A DNA stretch of 64,000 nucleotides, from contig JBAJFG010000348.1 in the NCBI GenBank assembly GCA_037903475.1, forward strand, positions 885,501 to 949,500, given 5' to 3'. Every line of letters begins with the position of its first letter. The stretch's first letter is position 1. Below, one piece after another: positions 13,317 through 24,300 of the stretch. Both the position numbers and the translations under genes were made by a program. This DNA is from Ancylostoma caninum. Taxonomy: Eukaryota > Nematoda > Chromadorea > Rhabditida > Ancylostomatidae. Under the pieces are notes generated by a model. It was not told the DNA's origin, made no database searches, and saw only the letters and a list, made by a program, of their open reading frames with translations.

Positions 13317-13551
13317 TTATTCCCTTATCTTTGAGAAACAATGTGCCATTAGCTCTTTTCTGTGTTCCTTTTGTTCAGCTTTCATCTTTGCTTTTTTCTC
13401 TGTACGTAGTTCTCTGAGTTCATTGCCGAGGCTTTTGTACCATGTTCTGCTGCGAGATATTCCCGAATAAATCTCTATGGAAAGTTTTCGTAGCAACTCT
13501 TGCTCCGAAAATATGGTTGCGCTATTCATCAGCCAGGTCGTTTTCTTATTC
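13317..13551 (-). CDS. Probable terminal exon of an unidentified minus-strand gene
   Basis: Reading leftward from a good acceptor (TTTTTTAG before 13551), the exon encodes about 78 residues and stops at TAA 13317-13319. The sequence runs from TTWLMNSATIFSEQELLRK to a highly charged end with ELRELRTEKKAKMKAEQ, likely helical or coiled coil. Codon choice and the acceptor make it look real, but I do not recognise the family and could not find the preceding exons with confidence. It ends about 260 bp from the vab-7 stop, so the two genes would be convergent. Confidence 0.4.
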
Positions 13552-14479
13552 CTAAAAAATGGAAAATTGAATGCATCTGCAACTGCACGCAAGATGAAAA
13601 TTAGTCTATGTATCATGAATGTTCGAGGTTAACTAACAAAGCTGTATACACACACAGAGGTACGTGCGAAATATGAGCAGTGTTCTATCCTTAGCGTTTA
13701 AATTCAATTTTCATACATGTTTTTCAAGAAAAATAGGTACCGTGCTCTGCATGAGATTGGAAGGTACAAATTTGGCGATTAGGACCTGGTGCTCGTGCAA
13801 AACACAGTTTTTCAAAATCCATTTAGAGCCCAAGCATCCTCAAATCGGATGCACATTTGAGGCAAAATCCACGATTTTCTCAATCCTATGCAGAAGCCAT
13901 GCATAACGATACAAAACAAGATTTTTAGGTTTCTTGAGGTTGAGTAACCGCCTTTTCTAATCTAGCAACTTGCTTTGCACGATGACTAAAGCGAATCTTT
14001 AGGAACATTGGTCTGGGCTAGTACTGATTCCTTCCTTCTCTACCAACATTTTCAACTAAAAACGAAGATGGAGGTGTCAGAAAAAATTGTATTCGCTTTT
14101 CCGTTGAATTCTCACGTTCAACAAAAATCAGCTTTCGCAGATAAAAATGAGCGAAACATTCAGGGACATCTACGTCACATCTATGACTTCTAGCTTTTCT
14201 TTCTCTAGATGATGATATGGGTCGTTGCTTGAAGCGCCTCATTCCTTCTTCTCTACATCTATGTATGTGTATGTACAAAGATTAACTCTGGTATCCTGGG
14301 TTAATTTGATGGTTAATGCTGATTCAACTGGTATCCGGCTCGTTATGTTAACTTGGCGTAAAAGTTTTCCGCCACTCTCTTCCTCTTCTCGCCAATCTTT
14401 TTACAATTGTTTAGGGACATGCTATCCAAAACTTATATAAAGGCTAGGCAATAGTCTTTTGATACCAAACTTTTGTCCG

Positions 14480-15110
14480 CATTCCGTCATGGTTATGGCC
14501 GGAAAAATCGTCATTGACTAGAAGGATGTTCGACTGCTCCTGCTTTGAAAATTCATAAAACACGGTAACGAAAGCGATGAGGCAAAAAATTTATGTCATA
14601 AGATAGGGTCCGCCAGTGGCTCTTACTACACTGTAAATGCTTGGTTCCGCAGGACAGCGATCTCGGCTTCAGATAGGCTAGGACTTGGTCGACCGGTCGA
14701 GGTGGTTGGAGAGCGCCTTCTGGAGTTGTTTGAAAAAAGTACGCGGCATGATGCCCAGTGAGGGAACTTCAATGGTGTCATAATGCATTAGCTGTTCATC
14801 TACATCTCTTCAGAGAGAGAAGGGAATATGACTCATTGATCCTGATCTGACCTACGACAGCCTCAAGTGCTGACAGATGCGTGCCTAAACGTTTTGACTT
14901 TTCCACAGACTCCAGCTTCGCTCGACAGCATGGTTACTAGTGACAAGAAGTGGGCTTCCTAGGTAAATCACACGAGGAAGTGCGGGTGGCTTGGCCGCTG
15001 GTAAGCTGGAATTCTAGTGGCAAAACGAGAACTCTATCCAGAGAAGGCAATGCTCGGCGTTTGGTGGAATTAAAATAGAACCACTCACTCGCTGCCAATA
15101 ACCCCCTTTG
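14480..15110 (+). pseudogene. Decayed mariner transposase
   Basis: Fragments of a mariner-family transposase appear in order but in shifting frames with many stops. An N-terminal helix-turn-helix region holds KDVRLLLL and ESDEAKNLCHKIGSASGSYY and ends with NAWFRR (about 14500-14655). Next comes LGLGRPVEVVGERLLELFE (about 14680-14735). The catalytic-core motif normally read as VTGDEKW..YVNHTRK appears as VTSDKKW then VNHTRKCGWL (about 14930-15000), and KRELYPEKAMLGVWWN follows near 15025-15070. The first catalytic Asp sits in a changed context, and internal stops and frameshifts make it inactive. No terminal repeats were identified. Confidence 0.75.
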
Positions 15111-15797
15111 CTATCGCCGGAGTTCCTCTCAATAATGATGCCACCTATATCGTGTACTTGCTGGTTGTGTTGAAAAAGAACGTTAATTTTGAAAAGACAG
15201 CTCAAAAGTGGAGAGAAACTTTTCAGACAACCTAGTACTATACTTATGCACTTGTACTGTACTACGGTTGTACTGCATACTTATACTTATGTACGCAGTA
15301 CAACCGGATCATGATCCAGAAGGGAGAACGAGCAGTATTGGAGGAAGAACCACCTTAGCAAAATTTCGTGATTTCAATAGCGATCTTACGTCCACGCCTG
15401 AACACTCCCAGCAACAGTTTATCCATTAAAAAGTTGTTTATGACGTTAATTTTTCAAAAAAAATTTATCTATCCGTGTCCGTCTAGACCCAAGCACAAGA
15501 ACGCACTCAATTTTGCTTTCCTTGAGTGAATATAAGAGGAACGTTGGACTAGAAGGTGGAATCGATTGACACATATGGAGCAAACTTATTTTTGATACAA
15601 ACACATACAATTGGGAATGTATAATGTTAATAGTCTTCAAAATGAAATGACTGTAGAGCATCCCCTAAACCGTATATTGTTTCTTCGCGTTATCTTCACG
15701 ATCTGTCTGCAACGAAGCATCAGCTGCAGCCAGTCCTACGCTGTAAAAAGCCTTCTATTAAGAACTGTGTTAGTCCGAATGCGCTAACCAAGGCAAG

Positions 15798-16260
15798 TAG
15801 TAAAGTGTCATGGTGGTGAGATGAACTCCAAAACTCATCGCCATGCCTAGGCAATGATCGCATGCCAACTCACATCAAAGTGGTATGTATAGGATAGCAG
15901 ATCATTGCCACCCACGTCACTGCTAGAGCTTGCATGTGGCAACAGAGAAGATCATCGCCTTGTTGGGAGCTCATCACCCCGTCATGCTGTGGAAATAGTG
16001 GAAGAGGTGAGTAGACGCCGAGTGAGACGGTCGGGGTAGCTAATTCTGCGTCTGCTCACCTCTCGCACTATTTCCACAGCATGGGAAGGCGATCAGCTGC
16101 TAACAGGGCGATGATCTCCTCTGTTGCCACATACTGTAGCAGTGACGTGAGTAGCAATGATCTGCTATCCTATACCTCATGGATGTGAGCTGACATGCAA
16201 TCATCGCCAAAGCCTGGTGCTGAGTTTTGGAGTTCAACTCATTACCATGACACTTTAGTA
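15798..16260. mobile_element. Foldback element with about 210 bp inverted arms
   Basis: The left end (TAAAGTGTCATGGTGGTGAG) is matched by the inverted right end (CATTACCATGACACTTTA), and the match continues with some mismatches to a short centre near 16030. Internal pairs include ATTTCCACAGCATG around 16065 with CATGCTGTGGAAAT around 15985. There is no coding capacity. The DNA could extrude a long hairpin; non-autonomous foldback or MITE origin is the likely explanation. Confidence 0.8.
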
Positions 16261-17798
16261 CAGGCCAAACTCTCAAAATAGTCTCATATTTAGAATTGCG
16301 GTCCTCAGTGCAAATGTGAAGACATATACGTGATTTTCACAATATTACGGGTCTCATATGCTGAGAAGAGCTCCGCTGACACTTGTAGATGAAATCAGTG
16401 TGTCGGGTGTCCAGTCACTACGTGTGGGGTGATAAATGGTGGTCGGCGTTAGCGCTCTTTTATTATGCTTCATGAATAAATTTGCATTCGAACACGCTAT
16501 AACAGCGCCTCACAATTCCCTAATTGGACGTTTTACGAGTTCGATAATGGGGAAAGCGCTCCAAATAAACACCACGTCAAGCAGTTCACCTCATATGTAC
16601 ACCCATATGGGAATGCTCGAGTCACCTAAAAAACGAATGTAGCACTGAAGCAGGGGTTGGAAACTATAGGCGTCTCTGAGAAGGAACAGCTAATAATCGC
16701 AAGCTTGAGGCCTATAAAGAATTTGAGGAACCCCTCCGCGAACCGAGAAGCCAAGAATTCTATCTGAGTTATCGAGGTTGGAACACCTGAGAACAGACTC
16801 TATGTTCTATTTCTCTCGTCTTCTTTAACACGCACTTTGAATATTTTTTGCACTTACAGTTTCTCGTACTTAGTGACGTGGATACCAGATTTCACTGATA
16901 TCCCCCACTAAAATTTAGATTTTTTTTTCTAAAAAAAAACGGCAGATAGTCGATTAAGGAAGACAGGGCTTTTGAAACCTCTCCTTTAAAATAGCCATAT
17001 TCTGTTCCCTTAGGGTCCCTGTTGAATTCGCTGTTCACGGGTTAAGTTCGCAGTCCATGCCCTGGTAGTAGTGGTTCATCAATTGCGCTCAACATATGGG
17101 AAAAAGATCTCAGGGTCGACTTATTGGACTTACTCAAAAACGCGCTGCCGATTCACGGATTGAGACAAATCTTTCTTGCATCACGAGATTCAAGTGGCTC
17201 AAGAAATTCCTCCTATTTTTAAGTGTTTTTTATTGGGCGCGGTTTATGTACATGAATGAATAAACAGGCAAAGAAATAAATAAACATCCTGGTTTGTAAT
17301 GGATCAGCGAGAAATCCATTGACACCAGAAAAAGAGATTTGTAGGAAAATGGAGAAACAATGCTTACTATTATATGTACAATAGCGCATGGCATTACTTC
17401 TCGAACAAATCTTACTTATTGCATCAAATCAAACCCAAGGATGGTTGCATGCAGGTATCATGCCAAGATCTCCTTGAATAGATTCCAAACCAAATTATTG
17501 TGAAATTCCCCTAGAGCACGACCATTCCACTCCGTAACGCTATCACTTTCCTATCAATCACAGCGTTGCAAATCATTCTCGCTCATCTCTTCGGCATCCG
17601 TGATTTCGCGCCTTTTGGGCCACTTTTCACTTTCGGATCTCACTCGCATTACCACATGATATGCATAGTTCCACCAAATCAGGTATTTTAATTGTATAAA
17701 GTTGCTCAATAAATTAGAGGCGATCACTATTCATTTTTCCTCAAACAACAAACCGCGTCCGCTGTTGTGCACCAAACATTAAGCAAAGCCTTCTGAAG
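16261..17798. other. Intergenic stretch, nothing recognised
   Basis: AT-rich DNA with only short, non-protein-like frames. A TATA-like GTATAAAG near 17693 sits about 100 bp before the small reading frame at 17799. Confidence 0.4.
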
Positions 17799-17951
17799 AT
17801 GAAGTTCCTGTCTTGGTTTCTGAAACTTAGTTCAGGCTCGTCCGACCCACAGGAGCTCCAGCCGGTCATCTGCGTGAAGAAGTCGCTCCTGGCCACTGCT
17901 AACCAAGCCGGCAAGCCAAGCGAAAGTTTGCTGCAAAGCCAAAAAGTTTAG
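17799..17951 (+). CDS. Possible 50-residue small protein
   Basis: An ATG-to-TAG frame of 51 codons in locally GC-richer DNA. It begins MKFLSWFLKL, a short hydrophobic start that could be a signal or amphipathic helix, and ends SESLLQSQKV. A TATA-like box lies about 100 bp upstream. I see no family match, no dibasic cleavage sites typical of neuropeptide precursors and no second exon. It may be chance. Confidence 0.25.
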   Translation: MKFLSWFLKLSSGSSDPQELQPVICVKKSLLATANQAGKPSESLLQSQKV

Positions 17952-20900
17952 ACACGCATGTTCCCTCATGTCCTTGCTTGAATATTTTATAGAATAAGTC
18001 TTAGTGTTCTCATCGTGAGTTTCAAAAAATTACCTGCTAAAACGTGTTTCCTAGTCCATTTTTTCACCAATTCGCTTGAATCGCTGAAACGCTGCTCCCA
18101 TTTTAGAAGTCTTTCTTACTGCGTTGTTTCGAACAAAATTTCAACCCGAACAAATCATAACCAAATGCTAGTGAAACGAAGTGTTTTCCATATGGGACCA
18201 GAGGAAGTTGATTCGGCCATCTTTGAAAGATAAACCGCTGAAAGTCGACCACTTGTGTTTCTGGAATAGTGGGGACAACGATTATCCCTGCATCCTGAAC
18301 TATTACTGCACTACGCCGGACTCCTTGTTTCTCCACTACATCCTTTACAGCCGAAAAACCATAAACAGAAGTGGTAGACGAGAACGAAGCGAGTTGATGT
18401 GTTCCTAGTGGTCGCGCCAGCTGCATCCTATCCTATCACTATCCGGCTATCGGGGTCATCCGAAGCCACGGCGGTCGCAACCGCTGCTCGCATTAATCAG
18501 CGACGCTCATGTTTTTCCTTCTACCACAGGGATTAGGCGACTTTCCCGTGAACCCGTCCGACCAACTGGTTCTCACCTCTCGACGACCCGCTTTCTTGCG
18601 GCCCTGTAACTGTTATGACTCGCTGTTACCAGATTACAATTACAACATCCTTTTTCGGTCGTGTTTCGACGCTAATCGAAAGTTTCTTTCCGATTATCGC
18701 TATCAAGGATGCGATCATGCTTTTCTGGATAGCGCTAATTGAAGCTCTCATCATCGAGTTATCCTTCACCATCACTTTTTAAGCTCTTTGCTTGGATTTA
18801 CGTAAGTGGAATTATCACTGTTATGAAGAGATTTCATATGGAAAAAACTATACAAACTCATAAAAGAATTCTCTCCTTTAACCCATTTCGTTCTCTTTAC
18901 CACATAGGACATAGGGGTAAATTTACTTACCTATGAATATTTCTTGGTTCAAGCCAATCCCGAGATATGTATTTCAATGTTGAGGCTTCCGTTAAATTTT
19001 GAAAAAACCGAATTGCTCTCTTGAACACTAGTAATTATTTACTTCTCCTCAACGTCGTTGACCTCTTGTCTACAAATCCCTAAAAACATTTCAGACCATC
19101 AAGTGAGCCTTCCGCTACGCACTTGTAAGCGAGGAGCACCTTCGCATTCCTTTTTAATGAACAATTATACCAATAAAACATCCATAATAGCTAAATTTCA
19201 GACGCTAAGGCTTCCAGACGCAATCCAGAACCCCAGCTCTCCAACCGCAGCTAATCGTATTCGATCAGTTCCAAATACGTGCGTGTTCCCGCAGGTTCTC
19301 GGCGTCATTCCTCGCCGCGGCGAACTCTGTCATTGATTTATATCATAAAGATATGGATATGTCCCATTTCGCCGGTGTTATCAACTTCGAAGCGACCCCA
19401 TAGTGAAGCTTTGATGATTTCGAAGCACTAAATTTTTCCTTTTTTTTTCCTTTTCGTCTCTCAAAGACGAAGAAAACAAGAGTTTCCGTGGAGTTTTATT
19501 CCTTTCTTCCTATAACTCCGTCTGTCATGTTCGAGCTGCGCTGTCATACGTCAGCAGTAGCAGTCGTCGGAAGCGTTCTGGAATCTGGCGTCGCTGGGAC
19601 GTCGAGACCTACTTAGGCGAAATTTCGTGGGAATTCTACTCAGGGAATAGTCAGCGGCAAATCGCACAGTTTTTCAATACTTCACTGTAAAGTCTCGAAG
19701 AGTTCAGAGGAAGTACGATTCTGTCGTGCCCATTGTTTCCTCGCTTTTTTGCTTTGATTGCCATGCTGAACCTGCTTTTCTCAGCGTCTAAGTGTCTAAG
19801 TGATATGACTGGCTACCTATATTCAATTTGCGCTCTCTAACCGACTGCTGCAGGGGCTGGATGCATCATTGAGGTTACCCAGGGTAAATGGGTTGAAGCC
19901 AGTGGAGACCATTATTCATTTACATATGTACTATATAAGCAACATATGCCTGTAAAAGCAGCTCAACCACTGTAATAGTGCTTTGTTAGGGTTACGCATG
20001 AGGGTGGAATCGCTTTCTTTCGAGCTTTGAGGGTAATATTGAGCAAGCTATCCGATCGAACTCCTCAAAAACCTCACAAAAGTTCTTCTTGATCTCTTTC
20101 GTATTACCTTAGTTAGCCGACAAAAAATGAAATCCTCACCTAATCAACGATTCGCGGCTGAGAGAACAAGAGTGCTAATGAGAATCCTTTTATTTTTTAT
20201 CATTTGCTCATTTCATCAAATCATCTTTTCCTCCTTTGCGAGGTCCTTCCGTACAACTGCTATTCCCAGTGTTATCGTAACACTTGTATTTACGATGCTG
20301 CCCCTACCACGGATGGATTTCGTATTAATAGTCGTCGAATCGCCAGTGTTCGATTTTTCTGGTATTTTGACCTGTACTGAAGTTGTGTCTCATGTCTTGC
20401 AAAATTGTAGCAGAAACGATGTTCCACACCTTTGCGAGCTGCCGTTGTTCTTACTCCATGCTTGATGTACGGTTGTCCGAAGTCCGTCTTGAGCAGCAAA
20501 AGACGTGGAAATTTGCTTGTATTTTTTTTGTACACAAACCACTTGCAATTTTGCTCTGACGAAAAAAAAAAGCTTCAATGTCTTATGTCGTAATAGTTCG
20601 AAGAAGTTTCGCTTTCTTCTAAAACGAAGTCGAATTTCCTGGGTCAATGGGAATCCTGACGGGATGTATCTAATCTCATTACAATAAACGGTTTTCTGCA
20701 ACGAGGACAATCGAGGACAACGCAAAGGGTGATACAAAAGGAAAAAAAAACATTGCAGACTACCGACTTTAACGTACATACATCGCTGAAAAACCATTTC
20801 AGTTCGTGTTCTGATTCTTATTCTTATATTGGCGTTCCGAGCGCTTACCATTCAAGAGAGTCAGCAGATCACACAACTTCTAAGATATTTCACTAGCCTA

Positions 20901-21366
20901 CTATTCTGTAGTGTTTTTGTGATTTCATTCCATCTCTCTACCTGTATTTTCATAGCTCCGATACTGATCGATATTTTATATCCTTCTCATGCTAGCTGAC
21001 AAACCAGCTTTCTTCTGTCAGCCTCAGTCATTTTTTTCCCAAAAATTTTGAGCTTTCCTCTCTGTTACGTTTACCACTCATTCTTTCCCTTCTCATGGGA
21101 GAAGCCTGTCTGCTATTCTTTTTCTTTCCTTTACATTCTTACACTACATGGCTCATTTCAGCGATCCTTATCACTTTGTCAAATTGAAAGCAGACGTAGA
21201 CCAACAATGAGAAGGTCATGAGCTAGGCTCATCATCCAGTCGTCCACGCATGCAGTATCCAAGAAATGCAATGGTCGGCAGACATCACGTCGCCGTGGGT
21301 TTTCCCCTTCATCTCCTTTTCAGTTTTCGAATTCTTTTTGAGGTAGCTAAATTGACCATTTTTTAG
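17952..21366. other. Long vab-7/cut-6 interval, no firm gene
   Basis: A GC-richer patch at 18390-18720 and a roughly 75-codon frame without ATG at about 19460-19690 (+ strand, containing KRSGIWRRWDVETYLGEIS) are the only parts that stand out. The rest is T-rich. The initiator exon of cut-6 should lie in the right-hand part, because the first exon I can assign to that gene (21367) starts with an acceptor, but I could not pick it with confidence. Confidence 0.35.
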
Positions 21367-24300
21367 AGCGTTGTGGGACTGCTTTCGTTACTCTTCACCT
21401 CATTTTCCACTCCTATAGATAATGGGCTAGTTGACTCAGAATTGATACATGGTGAGTTCACTCATGACCAGATTTCTTGAAATTTGCGTTCTTGAAGCAT
21501 TGAGTCGCTTCCAGAGTGTGTTACTAATAAGTCTGTTGATCTCCTCCTTATCCTCGATGGTTCCGGATCCATCGGTGACGATACGTTTCGAAATCAGGTT
21601 AGCGCTTAGCAAAGAATTGCAAACAAAATCATCTACTATGGCTTTTAAGCTCTCTAAGCTTACTTTTCCCACATTCTTCTATTTCATTTTTCTTGTTTAG
21701 TAGAAGATGAATTTGTATGCATATTCCTTCCTGAAGTAATTTTAGATTGCTTTTGCCATGCATCTCGCACAACGACTCAACGTCTCCAATGAGGGAAGTC
21801 GGATGGCGGTGATACAGTTCGCCGAGACGCCTCGGCTAGAGTTCACCCTCAACCAGTACACCCATCCAACTCAGGTAATTATCCTGTGTTTACCCAATAA
21901 TGTACCATATACATAAATATAACCAATATTCGAATATTCAACTTCGAATAAATCAAAAATTAAAACGTACATAGAAGAGGGGGCCCTACAACTTTGGGAA
22001 GGAGAAAAGAAGGGCTTTAGAGCTCTTGCTTTCAAAATATTCAATTTTTTGATAGATTTTTCATTTAGCTATTAAATTATTCAAATTCATCCGATTTTTA
22101 TTGAGTCAATGCCGCTCCTAAGCTCTTACCGCTGTAGTGAGTAGAAATGACAAATTGTTACGAGATAGTGCATACAGCCCTCGTCAAAAAGTTACACGGA
22201 TTGCGCATGCGGTTTCATATGTATCTTCGTGGCCGCAGAATCGCGGCGGGACCTACTCGACTCCTTCACTTGGAGCGTGCTTTCTCTCTCTGCATCTATT
22301 GCTCAGGTCCCACCTCATTTCAGCAGTCGCGGAATCTGTCCATATTTTTGAGAAGGATTGTACATAGCTATGCAGTATTGAATGCATTTTATGGTGCAAA
22401 AAAAACGAAAAAAAAACTGAATTTAATTGTGAAAAGTTCAAAAAGGTTTTTAATGAGCATCCAAACGATTGGAATCATTGAAATGAGATTATTTTGTAAA
22501 TGCTCTTTGTTTGAATGGTGATTAAAGAGTGTCTGATACATCTTTACAGCTGGAATGGGCTATCCAACGGATAAACTTCCTGTCCGGTGCGACAAACACC
22601 GGATTGGCGCTGAAATTGGCGTTAGAGCGCGGATTCGAGGGAGCACGAGGAGGAGATATACCACGAGTTGCGGTGGTGGTCACTGATGGCCAAAGTCAGG
22701 TACGTTTTTGGATAAAATTTTAGATCAAAGAAAACTGTATCTATTGATTCGACAAATAAATCTGAGCCTACTAAACCTTTCGTCAACTAAGACATTTCCA
22801 TCATTTTATTGGCTTTGGAAAGAAAAAGGACTCATGAAACACTGTTCGATAGCGACAAAATTCCTCATTTCATAGATTACGGGCATACTTTTTTATCCAG
22901 CTAGAAAAAGTTGAGCAATTACATCGGAACGGTTTTCGATTAACCTACTTAGCTATGTGGGTAAATCGTTTTCGGAACAGTGAAAACTGATAACGGCCGA
23001 AATGTTATCGCTTTCGACAAGTGCACGCATGCTCTGTAGGATGCTCGCCCAGATATGATGAAGTCATTTTATACTACTGTGAAAACAAAGGAGTTCAAAA
23101 TAAGGAGGTAAACGGCGAGAAAATGGTTTTCAAGTGATAAAGCTGGATGCCCAAGGATTATTCATGGGAGTAATTCAGAATTTCCCTGAATATTTCGTGC
23201 TATCAAAAATAAATGTGTTACACACAAAGCGAGTTATCTTCCTCATCCCACACGATTCAGGATGAAGTTTCTGAAGCGGCCCAACTTCTGCGTGACGCTC
23301 ACGTCATGTTGTACGCTATTGGTGTGACGAACCTCGTTAATGTTCATCAACTTCATCAGGTACTACTATAATGGCAATACTCGACTTCATTTTAGTTGAT
23401 AATTATGACGAAAAAAAGGTGCTTTTCATTTTTTCAAATTTCAAATCCAAAGTCGAGAAATATTGTCCACGAAGAAAAAACACCTAGTTTACTAGACGGA
23501 AATAATCAAAACCGCAGTATTAAATAAAGTGTACGCAAAGACAACTAGACATCCTTTGGTGCGATCAATGTTCTTGGCTACCTTTGAGAGTTGTGCTCCA
23601 TTCCTGTCCATCAAGGAGCAATTTTTTTCACCTGTTTTGCAGCGCCACATCGTACCAAGTGCAAATGGCATAAAGGCTTGCGAAAAAATTCTACACGGTC
23701 TTGCGCACAAAAAATTATCTTGAAGTAACAAAGTCCTTGCATGTGAACAAAAATTATTTCCCTACACAGTACAGAATAAATCTAGACAAAATTTTTAGGA
23801 GCGTTTTTTTTTTCATAATTTTATTTCATTTTCGAAGCTCCTCATACTGAAGATATAATACGAAGCCAATAGCAAAGTTCTGGGAAGAATGACAAGATTT
23901 TCATGCGAATGCATGTCATCTTGAATAATTTTGACGAATAAACAAGTAAATACTGTGAATGCTGACCGTATCGCAGACCCGCGGATGTGCCCGGCTCACA
24001 TATGGAATCAAGTGTACAATATTGCCCCTAACTTTTGCAAAAAAAAACGGTTGCTCATCAATATCTAAATTCCTGTAGCCAATATGAAACGGCAAATTTC
24101 AGAGATTTGTTAGAATAGGACAAAAACAAACACGTGATAAATCATTCGAAACAAAGCCGATATTCAGCGAATCTCGGTTTTCAACGTTTTTTTCCAGATT
24201 CTGACCTCATTGCTGAAATTTTGAAAAATTTTCGAATTTTTGAAAGAATAATATTTTGAAATGAAACTTCGTGTAATTTTATATGTATGATGTTCAATTA

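Noticed and set aside
20390..20851. 153-codon minus-strand frame
   Set aside because: Low-complexity Phe/Arg/Lys-rich translation of a T-rich strand, no ATG context, splice partners or domain. Two overlapping frames read the same DNA equally well.
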